Of a stretch of 22,351 bases of DNA, positions 1-8,516 are shown one piece after another. The notes under the pieces are model-generated. The model was given only the letters and a program-made list of their open reading frames with translations. It ran no database searches and had not been told where the DNA came from. This stretch comes from Lachnospiraceae bacterium UBA938 (GTDB lineage: Bacteria; Bacillota; Clostridia; Lachnospirales; Lachnospiraceae), in contig DBDG01000018.1 of the NCBI GenBank assembly GCA_002293475.1, positions 1-22,351 of the forward strand. Direction: 5' to 3'. The position numbers were made by a program, and so were the translations under genes. How positions within the stretch are numbered: position 1 is the first letter of the stretch; every line of letters starts with the position of its first letter.

Positions 1-59
1 CGTCCGCCGCCGCCATATCCGCCGTGTCCGCCGCTGCCATATCCGCCCCCGCCGCCGGC
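1..59 (-). repeat. Low-complexity repeat encoding Gly/Tyr/Ser tail
   Basis: GC-rich, nearly periodic run of gcc/tcc triplets. Read on the minus strand it encodes a glycine-rich tail with interspersed Tyr, Ser and His (GGYGSGGHGGYGGGG-like). A short unit built on gccatatccgcc recurs. Gly-rich C-termini are usual in DUF2207 proteins, so this is the coding tail of the first gene and not an independent element. Confidence 0.7.
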
Positions 60-2078
60 AGCAGTATAATGGGCGGTGCGGGTCGCGTTTCTGAAATTAT
101 GTCCGTGGGAACGGAAATACCTTGTACGGTAATAAGGGTTGCGCAGAACGGGACTCTCCGCTGTTTCGGGGCAACGGATCTGTAAAACGTTGGCTACGTT
201 ATCGGCAACGCCGAACGCAGTTGCATAGATTAAGTTTTGTTCCCACAAAACCGAATCTGTCATTTTTCGCTCATCCATCAACGTGGAGCTCTTTAGGAAT
301 TGATAGAATCCCCGCCATTTTGCGTATTCGTCCTCCCCCTGCTGTGTAAGCAAAACATAATTGGCGGCCTGCTTATTCAGGTAAAAGGCAGATGCAATAA
401 GGCTGAGCCCTAGAATAAAGATGGAGCCAAATATCAAATCTAGGCGGGTCTGATAGGCGATCAGGTTGCCGGCTATAGTAAACAGGAAACCGGCCACGCC
501 AAGTTTTATAGCATTTTTGCGGGTCCTATCTTTTAGTTTGCCGATATTGGCCAGCTGAAAATACCCCAGCTGCACGCCGATCTGAGTAATGACATTGTCA
601 ATATTCTTGACAAATGTGTTGGTATGTTCATAATCATCGGCAAGCTGTGCCTGAAACAAACTAATAGGTATATCCATACCATGGGAATGTCTGATAATCA
701 AATTAAAATACAGTTCTTCCGTCGGAGCCAGCGGCTTTAAATTGCGATAGTTTCCGTATGGATCCTGATTCAGATGGGGGGGGGTTAGCCCAGCTTCCAG
801 CATCGGTCCTGGTGCTAGATCGGGCCGGTATTTAACGTCGATTTTCACATTGTCAGTCTGCCAGTCGCCGGCTTTGTTCATTTTAACCAGTTCTATATAG
901 CCTTTACGTACTAAGCTTAACAGGACAGCCGAATAGCCGTCTTGGTGGCGGTCTGATTTACGTTGTTTACAAAATACCAAAGCCGCTGCAAAACTGGGAT
1001 CCAGCTCACTAGGAAGCCCCCAGAAATGGTCAACTGCCGTCCGTGGCTGATAAAAATTATATTTCCGTCTTAATCTTTTGTCATATGTCAGTGTTAATAT
1101 TATCGAAAGTCCGGTGCCGGTCATTAAAATAATAAACAGAACAGCTTTAATAATGCCGAAATGACCGGGCAATGCCTCATATTTAGCTTGTTCGTCCCTA
1201 AGTTCGCTCAGCACATCGTCATAGTAATAGTAATTTTCTGAGGCATAGCGGGTAAAGCGGTGTTTATCCGCCCCATGTGCTACCAGGTCAAATTCAAGGT
1301 AGCGGTTATACGGACTGAACGACAACTCCGATTTATCCAGCTCAAACAGAAAGCTATGGTAGCCGGGATTGGCGGTCTTGGATTCGGTGAACGGAAATTC
1401 ATGCGCGTCGGTGCCATAGGTATGGGCATCGTAATTCCCGGCCTCCGGCATAAGTTCTTCCGGAATCAGGATCTGGCCCTTTACCGAATTCAGATGCTCA
1501 ATGTTGATGTCGTCATAAAGGGACAGATAGAGCTCCGAGCAGTCATTATAACGCAAGGAAGCGTTGTACATTTCATACTCAATCTCAAAGATGACCGTTT
1601 CCCGATATAAACCGTCAACGTAGAATAAGACACATTCGTACTGTCTGGCATCTTCATCATAGGGGCCTTTGCTATGATACCACTTTCCCGGGCCAAATAA
1701 GAACGAGGTGTAATATACGTCCTCCCAATATAACTGCGGACTTTGGTCATAGATGACCTCCGGCTTATCATCAAATACCTGCTTCACCGAGTTGACTTGA
1801 TATTCGACTTTTACGCCGTCAATATAAGTTTCCGGCAGATCCCGCCACAGCTCCCAGAAAAGATTGTTACGGGAGGCGGCATGGATTTCAAAGGTCAGCC
1901 GTTCCGTAATAATCACCTTGCCGCGGCCGCTAGGTTCATCGACGACTATCGCTTGATAGTCAATATCGGTTATCCGGGCGTAGTCAAAAGGATTTAAGCC
2001 TGACTCGGTGCAGGATGCCGGAGCTATGAAGATAATGACAATCAGAATAGCAAATGCTATGAAACTGACTTTTTTCAT
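1..2078 (-). CDS. DUF2207 family membrane protein (3' end outside window)
   Basis: An uninterrupted minus-strand frame of 692 codons runs from the ATG at 2078 off the left edge. The N-terminus (MKKVSFIAFAILIVIIF...) is a signal peptide, possibly a lipoprotein type because a Cys follows the hydrophobic core (APASC). A long extracellular beta-rich region follows (about residues 30-310), then a TM helix near 325-345, a cytoplasmic region, a second TM pair near 500-550, and a Gly-rich tail. This order matches DUF2207 membrane proteins, whose biochemical role is unknown. No recognisable Shine-Dalgarno lies close to the ATG (only ggtaag), so the start is supported mainly by the signal peptide. DUF2207 proteins are often found beside LemA, but no LemA is visible here. 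The family call rests on architecture and remembered sequence style; there is no catalytic motif to confirm it. Confidence 0.8.
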   Translation of the reverse strand, partial: MKKVSFIAFAILIVIIFIAPASCTESGLNPFDYARITDIDYQAIVVDEPSGRGKVIITERLTFEIHAASRNNLFWELWRDLPETYIDGVKVEYQVNSVKQVFDDKPEVIYDQSPQLYWEDVYYTSFLFGPGKWYHSKGPYDEDARQYECVLFYVDGLYRETVIFEIEYEMYNASLRYNDCSELYLSLYDDINIEHLNSVKGQILIPEELMPEAGNYDAHTYGTDAHEFPFTESKTANPGYHSFLFELDKSELSFSPYNRYLEFDLVAHGADKHRFTRYASENYYYYDDVLSELRDEQAKYEALPGHFGIIKAVLFIILMTGTGLSIILTLTYDKRLRRKYNFYQPRTAVDHFWGLPSELDPSFAAALVFCKQRKSDRHQDGYSAVLLSLVRKGYIELVKMNKAGDWQTDNVKIDVKYRPDLAPGPMLEAGLTPPHLNQDPYGNYRNLKPLAPTEELYFNLIIRHSHGMDIPISLFQAQLADDYEHTNTFVKNIDNVITQIGVQLGYFQLANIGKLKDRTRKNAIKLGVAGFLFTIAGNLIAYQTRLDLIFGSIFILGLSLIASAFYLNKQAANYVLLTQQGEDEYAKWRGFYQFLKSSTLMDERKMTDSVLWEQNLIYATAFGVADNVANVLQIRCPETAESPVLRNPYYRTRYFRSHGHNFRNATRTAHYTAAGGGGGYGSGGHGGYGGGG

Positions 2079-2135
2079 ATGCTTACCATGTATATCGCAG
2101 AATTATCTGAGATACTGTCCTTATAAATATAATTT

Positions 2136-2163
2136 ATTTTATCATAAATTATACAATAATCAA
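2136..2163 (-). promoter_or_regulatory. Candidate sigma-A promoter for the DUF2207 gene
   Basis: On the minus strand TTGATT (2158-2163) and TAAAAT (2136-2141) are separated by 16 nt in the AT-rich gap after the CPBP gene. The -10 lies about 58 nt from the start codon. Alternative AT-rich -10 boxes exist nearby, so the exact start is uncertain. Confidence 0.45.
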
Positions 2164-2166
2164 CAG

Positions 2167-3024
2167 CTAAATCGACAACATGGCTTCTTTGTCCCAGCGC
2201 TTATAAAGCATATAGCCAGCATATACAGCAACAATAAGCCCCACTATACCGATTATAAACTGTATGGGTACACTTATAGCAGTCGTTATCATACTCCATG
2301 GCAGAAAGGCCGCGAACAGGTTATTAAGCATGTGTGCCAATACGGAAGCGCGCATGCTGTTTGTCCAGACAAACACCAACGACATAACAAGGCCGGTCAT
2401 TATGGTGCCGATAACCTGCGACATACCGCCGGCGGCATGACCTAATCCAAAGATGAGAGCCGGTCCGGCAATAACAGCCCAAAGCGGCAGCCGGCCCATC
2501 ATCCGCGTTGTCATAAGGCCGCGTATCAAGAGCTCTTCCGAAAACGGGCCAACCAGGATAACAAGCACAATATTAATGAGCAGACCGCCGCTTGTCATCA
2601 TCGTAGTATAGTCCGCAGCACTTTGTGCTATATCGGCGGGAATTAATACATTCATAAAAAAGTTAAGGGCAATGATTGCTGATGAAGACATGAGCGCAAC
2701 TAGGGCGTAGTTCCGGCCGGAGACAGGATTCCACCTGACATATGCGGCAATCTTTATGTTCTTTATCCGGAAGAAAATCAACAGGACTGCAATAAAGAGT
2801 AAGAACTGAACGATGGCCCGGTACATAATATTAGTTTCCGCAAACAAGACGAGCTGTTCGGCATAGGCCAAAGGGTCAGTGATTTTAAGTTCACTATGCG
2901 TCAGGGAAAAGTAGCCCTGCATACCAAGCCCGACCAGATTTGTCACAACGCTATAGAGCACTAAAAAGCCGAAAGCCGCGGCAATTCCTTTAATAATGTT
3001 TTTCACTTTAATATTGTTTTTCAT
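2167..3024 (-). CDS. CPBP-family intramembrane metalloprotease (Abi/CAAX-type)
   Basis: Multi-pass membrane protein of 285 aa carrying the three signature motifs of the CPBP (Abi, PF02517) family: EExxxR as SEELLIRG (E163, E164, R168), FxxxH as FGLGH (F192, H196) and HxxxN as HMLNN (H231, N235). These residues form the presumed metal site of a glutamic-type intramembrane protease. Family members process prenylated proteins in eukaryotes; in Firmicutes they are linked to bacteriocin self-immunity or peptide processing. The ATG at 3024 is chosen over the ATG at 3039 because the GAGG ribosome binding site lies between them, nine bases before 3024. The gene is divergent from the response regulator at 3172 and may belong to its regulon, but this is inference. 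Substrate unknown. Confidence 0.88.
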   Translation of the reverse strand: MKNNIKVKNIIKGIAAAFGFLVLYSVVTNLVGLGMQGYFSLTHSELKITDPLAYAEQLVLFAETNIMYRAIVQFLLFIAVLLIFFRIKNIKIAAYVRWNPVSGRNYALVALMSSSAIIALNFFMNVLIPADIAQSAADYTTMMTSGGLLINIVLVILVGPFSEELLIRGLMTTRMMGRLPLWAVIAGPALIFGLGHAAGGMSQVIGTIMTGLVMSLVFVWTNSMRASVLAHMLNNLFAAFLPWSMITTAISVPIQFIIGIVGLIVAVYAGYMLYKRWDKEAMLSI

Positions 3025-3128
3025 AATAATTATCCTCATTACGATTAATTATATTTAGTATAGCAGATTAAAAATGCAGGACTAATTACTCCGCAAGCTT
3101 ACTTTTTGTAGATTTTTCTTATGATTTG

Positions 3129-3137
3129 TGATAATAT
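3129..3137 (+). promoter_or_regulatory. Possible extended -10 promoter for the two-component genes
   Basis: TG-a-TAATAT at 3129-3137 forms an extended -10 about 35 nt before the response regulator ATG. No good -35 lies 16-18 nt upstream; TTGTAG at 3106 is 20 nt away. No canonical Spo0A box (TGTCGAA) was seen in the 3025-3171 gap. Confidence 0.35.
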
Positions 3138-3171
3138 GTTAAAAATATATATGAAAAAGGATGGAGGATAA

Positions 3172-3954
3172 ATGGAAAAACGACTGTCCCTTCTGTTAAT
3201 AGAAGATGAACCGTCCGAGTGCCAAGAAATAATTAACTATGTGGAATCGAAAAATGACGTTCGGTTAGTAGGGGTTACGAATGACACCGGAAAAGCCCTG
3301 GAGTATATTGCGGATTTTCAGCCGGACGCAATTATACTTGATTTAGAGCTGCACAAAGGGCAGGGGGACGGATTGACTTTCTTAGGCCTGCTCCGCGAAA
3401 GAAGACATTCTTATCCGGTATATGTGCTTGTAACAACGCATAATATCAGTCATGTTACCCATAACGGCGCGCGGAAGCTGGGGGCGGATTTTATTATGGT
3501 CAAAAGCCAGGAAGATTACAGTGCAAAACGTGTTGTAGAATTCCTTTGTTCCCTCAAGGAGGTGATTCAAGGCAATAGAAAAACGGCTACACCGCCAGCT
3601 GGCACTTCTGTCTTTGAACACAATCATAGCCGCTATAAAAACCGGGTTATTACTGAGCTTGACCGAATTGGAATTGCTCCCAATGTTCTGGGGCGTAAGT
3701 ATCTGCTTGACAGCATTGTGCTGCTCATAGAGGATGAAAGCGGCAAATTCAGCACCGCAGTATCTGTCAAATATGGAAAAAGCGTCGCCAGTGTTGAGCG
3801 GGCTATGCAGAGTGCCATTGAAAATGCTTGGAAATCAACGCATATTGATGATCTGGTACGATATTATACTGCCCCGGTCCGCTCATCTAAAGGGGTTCCC
3901 ACTATGATGGAGTTTATTTATTATTACGCGGAAAAAGTCAAGAACGAACGGTAA
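3172..3954 (+). CDS. Response regulator with receiver and Spo0A_C-like DNA-binding domain
   Basis: A 260 aa two-domain response regulator. The receiver (residues 5-125) has the acidic pair E11/D12, the phospho-acceptor D57 in IILDLEL, T88/T89 and the conserved K111. The C-terminal part (about 155-258) resembles the Spo0A output domain: it has the GxxxNVLGRKYL...V start, an SVERAMQSAIENAW recognition-helix region and a PTMMEFIYYYAEKV end. It is not Spo0A itself, because the receiver and linker differ and the gene is paired with a kinase 19 nt downstream. A strong GGAGG lies just before the ATG. It is probably phosphorylated by the GHKL kinase encoded next. Target genes are unknown; the divergent CPBP protease is a natural candidate. 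Confidence 0.88.
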   Translation: MEKRLSLLLIEDEPSECQEIINYVESKNDVRLVGVTNDTGKALEYIADFQPDAIILDLELHKGQGDGLTFLGLLRERRHSYPVYVLVTTHNISHVTHNGARKLGADFIMVKSQEDYSAKRVVEFLCSLKEVIQGNRKTATPPAGTSVFEHNHSRYKNRVITELDRIGIAPNVLGRKYLLDSIVLLIEDESGKFSTAVSVKYGKSVASVERAMQSAIENAWKSTHIDDLVRYYTAPVRSSKGVPTMMEFIYYYAEKVKNER

Positions 3955-3973
3955 TGCGAGGTATGAAATCATT

Positions 3974-5569
3974 ATGGGTTATATCGCTGTTGTTGTAACA
4001 CTTATGTCAAGTTATATAACGTTAACAAGCTTGATATTGCTTCCTATCTATATATATCGGAAAATACTAGATGTCAAAAGGATGTCAAGATCTAAAATAG
4101 TAGCCGCTTGCTTGTATGCTTTGTTAATGAGCGTCCCCCTGACCGGAATCTATTTGATATATTCGGATCTGCCTTTGCTTTTAGCTTCAGCCGCGATACT
4201 TGTCATTGTATTTATTTTTGTGTTGTTTACCGATAAAAACCGCACGTCGCTGAAGATCTCCGGTACGATTATTGCGGTGGGGATAAGTGTCGGCATTGAA
4301 ACGATTGTCACCATGATCGTCGCTTTCATTTCTTATATTGTCATTTTGATCGCGGAAATCATCTATTGTAGGCAGACAGATACGGAGTTTGTTCCCGTCA
4401 AGTGGTTGTCCGCAACAGTAATAAAAAGCACCGTGCTCAAGGGGGTCAGCGGGATTGAAATAATTAGCGGAATATTCTCTATCCTACTAAACATTATTGT
4501 ATTATCTTTGATGGCATTCTCCGTATCTCAATTATTTAAGAAGAAGCGACTCAAAAAGGGACTTCTTTTCTGGCAGAATAAAGAAAACGTTTGGGCCGGT
4601 ATTCTTTTTAGCATAGTGATCATCGTTAACAGTGGATGGGATAACAGAATTATATATTTTATCCTGGCGATTATCGGTGTTTTGGGCATGTATTATTGGT
4701 GGCGCGGCCACACTGCCGAACTATATCAGCAAAGGGTAAAAGAGCGAGATTTTAAGAGGTATATCGAGGAACATGAAATGAGTAGCCGGCAGATCAAAGA
4801 ACTGTCAGAATCCAACCGCCTGCTGGCCAAAACTATACATCGGGATAACAAGCTGATCCCCGCCATGTTTGACGCTGTCAGTTACTTTCTGAACAGTGCT
4901 GATAATACTGACACCAATGCAAAAGGAAAGATTCTGCTAAAGGATTTAGAAGCGATGGCGCAAGAACGCAAAGACTTGATCACTAAAATTCAAAGAGAGT
5001 ACAAGTCGTTGCCGGCCACAGGAATTGACCGCGTTGACAATATCATCCGCTATATGCTTTCAAAGGCCAACTTAAGCAATATTGATTTTGATATTGCGCT
5101 GACGGGCAGCGTAAAGGACATGGCAGGTGGCTTCATTTCAACGCAGCAACTAGAAACGCTGCTGGCGGATCTAATGGAAAATGCTATAATCGCGACTTCT
5201 TGCGGGAGCTATAGAAGAATACAGCTAACTATCGGTAAGGTGGATGGCTGCTTTGAAATAACCGTTCTCGATAGCGGTATACCGTTTGATCCCAAAACGC
5301 TGCGCGACCTAGGCGTAAAAAAAACTACTACCCATGCGGACACAAACGGCAGCGGGATCGGCTATCTTACTATCTTTGAAATACTGCGGGAAATCAAAGC
5401 GAGTATAATCATCACGGAATATGCTCCCGATAAACATGATTTTTCAAAGTCAATAACTGTTCGTCTTGATGGAAAGTCCACCTATGCCATCCGTTCCGAT
5501 CGGGCGGAGACGATAAGGGAACATGTAAAACGGGATGATATCCATATATTTGACAGGCCTGAGCGGTAG
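3974..5569 (+). CDS. Multi-TM sensor histidine kinase with GHKL (HATPase_c_5) domain
   Basis: A 531 aa protein. Residues 1-245 hold about seven or eight hydrophobic helices, followed by a coiled-coil linker (about 250-290) and a dimerisation/phosphoacceptor stretch with H289 in TIHRDNKL, like the xHDxxN region of AgrC/LytS-type kinases. The ATPase domain (385-500) shows the N-box LADLMENAI (E402, N403), the G1 motif DSGIPFD (D433) and the G2 motif NGSGIGYL. It is cotranscribed with the preceding regulator (gap 19 nt). GAGGT lies about 11 nt upstream of the ATG. No extracellular sensing domain is visible, so the signal is likely membrane-borne or a small peptide; that is inference. A short C-terminal extension (500-531) is not part of the ATPase fold. 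Confidence 0.88.
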   Translation: MGYIAVVVTLMSSYITLTSLILLPIYIYRKILDVKRMSRSKIVAACLYALLMSVPLTGIYLIYSDLPLLLASAAILVIVFIFVLFTDKNRTSLKISGTIIAVGISVGIETIVTMIVAFISYIVILIAEIIYCRQTDTEFVPVKWLSATVIKSTVLKGVSGIEIISGIFSILLNIIVLSLMAFSVSQLFKKKRLKKGLLFWQNKENVWAGILFSIVIIVNSGWDNRIIYFILAIIGVLGMYYWWRGHTAELYQQRVKERDFKRYIEEHEMSSRQIKELSESNRLLAKTIHRDNKLIPAMFDAVSYFLNSADNTDTNAKGKILLKDLEAMAQERKDLITKIQREYKSLPATGIDRVDNIIRYMLSKANLSNIDFDIALTGSVKDMAGGFISTQQLETLLADLMENAIIATSCGSYRRIQLTIGKVDGCFEITVLDSGIPFDPKTLRDLGVKKTTTHADTNGSGIGYLTIFEILREIKASIIITEYAPDKHDFSKSITVRLDGKSTYAIRSDRAETIREHVKRDDIHIFDRPER

Positions 5570-5602
5570 CCTTTAAAACTTACTTGGACAGCGAAATTAA
5601 TT

Positions 5603-6562
5603 CTAGACTTTGAACACGTTTATGCAAATCAGGTACAGTAATGGCAAAGTAATGGAACTTAGCAGGGTACTAATGAAGATCGTCTGCGCTGCATACGCGG
5701 AATCGGCCTGATAACGGTCAGCAATTATTGATAAGCTGGATTGAGACGGCATCGAAATCTGTAAAGCGATAACTGAAAACATCATACGGTAACTTGTCGG
5801 CAATGAAAGCAACAAGGACCCCCAAATAAAGATCAGCGGGGCGATTAAAAGCTTTATTGCACAAATTGACCAAATTGTCCGACAGCGAATGGCCGCTGGC
5901 AACTTTGATCGGGTGAGAATGGAACCGATAAATATCATTGATAAGGGAACGGTCGCCGAGCCGAGCCTCTCTAGGGGTGAAAAAAGTATTTCCGGAAGCC
6001 GGATTCTTAATAACAGCATAGAAATACCAATAAAGAATGAAATTGTATTTGGATTTAATAAATATTTTATATTCCATTTACCGTTTACATCATTTTTATC
6101 AGCACTTCGGCTCAGGAAGTAGGCACCGAAACTCCATAAAATCAACTCATTGGAAATGGAAAATATAATTGCATATAGCAGTCCCCTCTCGCCGAACAGC
6201 GATGATATAAAGGGATATGCCAAGAATATAACATTGCCAAAGGATCCCAAGTAGGAATGTAACAATTGGTTTTCGACGGGGACTTGGATAAGCTTGCCGA
6301 TGTTATAGTTAACAAATAACAATATTATGATGGCCAGCGCTGCGACAGATGCAATTGTTATTAATTCACTGATAGGGATATCGCTAATATTCTGTTCAGA
6401 CAGTGATACGATGATCATTATAGGTAATGTTACCTTATTAATCAGCTGTGATAATCCGGCGGCTATATTAGTGACATATCGGCTCTTTTCGGCAAAGTAA
6501 CCGATTAAAATTAATATGATAAGGTAGAAAATGGGTAAAAAGGATGCAAGCCATTCTTTCAA
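5603..6562 (-). CDS. AEC family transporter (auxin efflux carrier-like permease)
   Basis: A 319 aa hydrophobic protein with about ten TM segments in the two five-helix repeats typical of the AEC (PF03547, Mem_trans) family. The start (LPIFYLIILILIGYFAEKS) and the NKVTLPIMI stretch fit the first repeat; the second begins around SFFIGISML and ends with a hydrophobic helix. In bacteria the family exports or imports organic acids such as malate or malonate; substrate cannot be told here. The start is TTG at 6562, chosen because a perfect AGGAGG lies six nt upstream and no nearby ATG is in frame. It converges with the histidine kinase gene (gap 33 nt), with no clear terminator hairpin between them. 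Confidence 0.85.
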   Translation of the reverse strand: MKEWLASFLPIFYLIILILIGYFAEKSRYVTNIAAGLSQLINKVTLPIMIIVSLSEQNISDIPISELITIASVAALAIIILLFVNYNIGKLIQVPVENQLLHSYLGSFGNVIFLAYPFISSLFGERGLLYAIIFSISNELILWSFGAYFLSRSADKNDVNGKWNIKYLLNPNTISFFIGISMLLLRIRLPEILFSPLERLGSATVPLSMIFIGSILTRSKLPAAIRCRTIWSICAIKLLIAPLIFIWGSLLLSLPTSYRMMFSVIALQISMPSQSSLSIIADRYQADSAYAAQTIFISTLLSSITLPLLYLICINVFKV

Positions 6563-6654
6563 AATACACCTCCTGATGTGATTTTATTTTAGCATGGCCT
6601 TTTTTATTAATCAAGACATTGTAATTATTATGATTTAAATCGTCGAATAATGCG

Positions 6655-6840
6655 TTACTGTTCAGACCAATCCACAGCCAGATCCATTTTCCGTTCATCG
6701 GAAAACTGTGTCTCGATATGATAAAAGCCCTCGCCATTGATGAGCGGACGCAGGTAGGTCAAAAAAAAGTGAAATTTACTGGGTGTATTGTGATTAGGAA
6801 ATATGTGAGGTGACGGCATCAGAATATTCGATGAGTTCAA
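6655..6840 (-). pseudogene. Fragment of PD-(D/E)XK nuclease-like protein (DUF1703), N-side piece of domain
   Basis: The reading frame ends with a recognisable piece of the DUF1703 / PDDEXK_9 domain found at the C-terminus of AAA-ATPase-like proteins: FLTYLRPLINGEGFYHIE, then DERKMDLAVDWSEQ, then a stop. In intact proteins this continues directly into a Y(I/V)IE(L/V)KIW strand carrying the catalytic E-x-K; here it is cut just before it. The N-terminal ATPase-like part (about 350 aa) is also missing and the upstream codons show no similarity I recognise. No ribosome binding site precedes the first ATG. A complementary fragment of the same domain lies at 21689-21790. This is a decayed remnant and probably not a functional gene. 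Confidence 0.7.
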
Positions 6841-6854
6841 AGGCGGAATGAGAC

Positions 6855-8498
6855 TTAAAACACTTTGCCGTACTGATCTCTGGTCTGCCGCATGCGTTCA
6901 TATAGCTCTGAAATCTCTTTCTCAATGGCAAGTTTTTTTTCTTTCTGGAAAAAGCCAAGTTTTTCATAGGCTTTTTCCATTTCTCTTATTTGATCCCGCA
7001 GCGAATCCATGATGACGTTATATTCACGATCCAAGCGCTGTTTTTCAGCGACTTTCGCACGGGCTTCCTCTTCGAGCCGCATTTTAGCGGTCTGGGCCTC
7101 TTCTGCCAGTGAACGGCATGAAGCAGAGATATGGTTAGCATCTTTATATTCGGATATGCTGTCGAACAAACTGGCGGCGGCTAAATACCCTTTCTCCGAC
7201 TTTGCTTGTGACATGGCGGCCGTTGCCTTTTGATAGATTCCTTCTTGGCGTTCTTGTTCCAGCCTGGCGATAATAGTCTGATTGTAGTATAACAGCGTTT
7301 CTTTATAGCTATCGTCGGAAAAGCGCAGTGCTTTTTGGTAATCAGGGTATTCATCAAGCGGTTTTGTATGCGCAGTGATGTCTTCGGCGCGGCGTATTTG
7401 GAGGATTGCCAGCAGTTTCATGAAGTAAGCCTGCGGGTTCCGTGGTTCCAGATCCAGAATACGGTCAAAATATTCATCTGCTGACGCAAAATTACCGTCT
7501 TCAAGGAACAGGCCGGCCCTGTCTAGTAGCTGTGCCACACCGGGAACCAGGGATTTACTGTCGCTGTTGCCGGCCGGATGGCGGTCGGCTTTTATCGCCG
7601 CAGCTTCCAAAACTTTACGAATACCGCGGATCAGGTCTTGGACAAAGCCGATTTTAGTCATATCCAGACTTTGAAGCATGGATAATTCCTCGGGTAGGTC
7701 ATAGGCGTCCATGTCGCCGTAGCAAGGGATCAAGAGTTTATTTTTGTCCTTTTTGCTTAGGGCAAGGTAGCGGCTCCATTCGTTTTTCACCCAGGTGGCG
7801 TTAAAATGCTCCGGCCTAGTGCCGATTACGGCCATCACCCGGGCACTGTTCAAAGCGGCAAATATGTATGGTTCATATTGCTGGCCGAGTTTGTCTTCCA
7901 AAGTGATCCGTGCAAAAAACACCTTGTATCCTTCATCGGTCAACTGGTAGTAGACCTCCTGCGCCATCGCGCTGTCCTTGGTCCGGCTGCCGCCATCGGT
8001 CGTTTCTTTGTAACAAAGAAAGACATCATAGGGATTTTCCTGTGATGATATCGTAAGGATATCCTTCTGAATCTCGGCAATCCGCTTTGTTTCCGATTCA
8101 TATAGTTCCTTTGTCGTCAGGTCTTCGGCCAGATCAATGGCCGCGAGATAATCCGCATCCGCTAGGATGGAATCACTTTGAACCCGGTGACAGGTCGGGA
8201 CACGCTCATGCGACTGCGGGTCTTCCACATATTCAATGCCATATTTGGATAGAACCAGCCCCCAATGTGCTTCGGCTAAGGAAGCATCCATATTAAGGAT
8301 GTTCTCATACGCTGTCATAGCTTTGTCAAAATCGTTCTGTCGCCGGAAGTGATTGGCGCGGTTAAAAAAGTTAGCGATCTGTTCATCGGCCGCTCTGGGC
8401 AAAGTCATGGTGCTACCGCAATGGCTGCAGGTTCCATAGGTTTGAGCGGCGTCCGCTTCGATATCGCCGCCGCACATCTTACACTTTAACAATACCAT
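6855..8498 (-). CDS. Zinc-ribbon, TPR and TIR domain protein
   Basis: A 547 aa soluble protein, last gene of the SPFH cassette. The order is: a zinc ribbon (C6-x2-C9 and C24-x2-C27); TPR-like helices (43-85, ending AHWGLVLSKYGIEYV); a TIR domain (about 155-300, starting YDVFLCYKETTDG); a second TPR-like unit (322-365); and a highly charged coiled coil (about 410-540). In the TIR domain, E209 (QQYEPYI) lies where the NAD-cleaving glutamate of SARM1-type and bacterial TIR enzymes sits, and W236-x3-E240 gives a WxxxE element, so NADase or nucleotide-signal synthesis is plausible but unproven. AGGAG six nt upstream supports the ATG, and the gap to the previous gene is 18 nt. Proteins of this layout usually carry only the annotation TIR domain-containing. 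Confidence 0.85.
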   Translation of the reverse strand: MVLLKCKMCGGDIEADAAQTYGTCSHCGSTMTLPRAADEQIANFFNRANHFRRQNDFDKAMTAYENILNMDASLAEAHWGLVLSKYGIEYVEDPQSHERVPTCHRVQSDSILADADYLAAIDLAEDLTTKELYESETKRIAEIQKDILTISSQENPYDVFLCYKETTDGGSRTKDSAMAQEVYYQLTDEGYKVFFARITLEDKLGQQYEPYIFAALNSARVMAVIGTRPEHFNATWVKNEWSRYLALSKKDKNKLLIPCYGDMDAYDLPEELSMLQSLDMTKIGFVQDLIRGIRKVLEAAAIKADRHPAGNSDSKSLVPGVAQLLDRAGLFLEDGNFASADEYFDRILDLEPRNPQAYFMKLLAILQIRRAEDITAHTKPLDEYPDYQKALRFSDDSYKETLLYYNQTIIARLEQERQEGIYQKATAAMSQAKSEKGYLAAASLFDSISEYKDANHISASCRSLAEEAQTAKMRLEEEARAKVAEKQRLDREYNVIMDSLRDQIREMEKAYEKLGFFQKEKKLAIEKEISELYERMRQTRDQYGKVF

Positions 8499-8516
8499 AA
8501 CAATCTCCTGGATGAT

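Noticed and set aside
2168..2176. Spo0A-box-like TCGACA near the CPBP stop codon
   Set aside because: It is inside the CPBP coding end, incomplete, and not placed to control the divergent promoter.
2008..2445. A 145-codon plus-strand ORF across the DUF2207-CPBP gap
   Set aside because: It overlaps two better-supported minus-strand genes, has no recognisable family and no clear ribosome binding site.
6468..6737. An 89-codon minus-strand ORF overlapping the AEC permease start and the nuclease fragment
   Set aside because: It is out of frame with both and has no similarity; the TTG start of the permease with AGGAGG is better supported.
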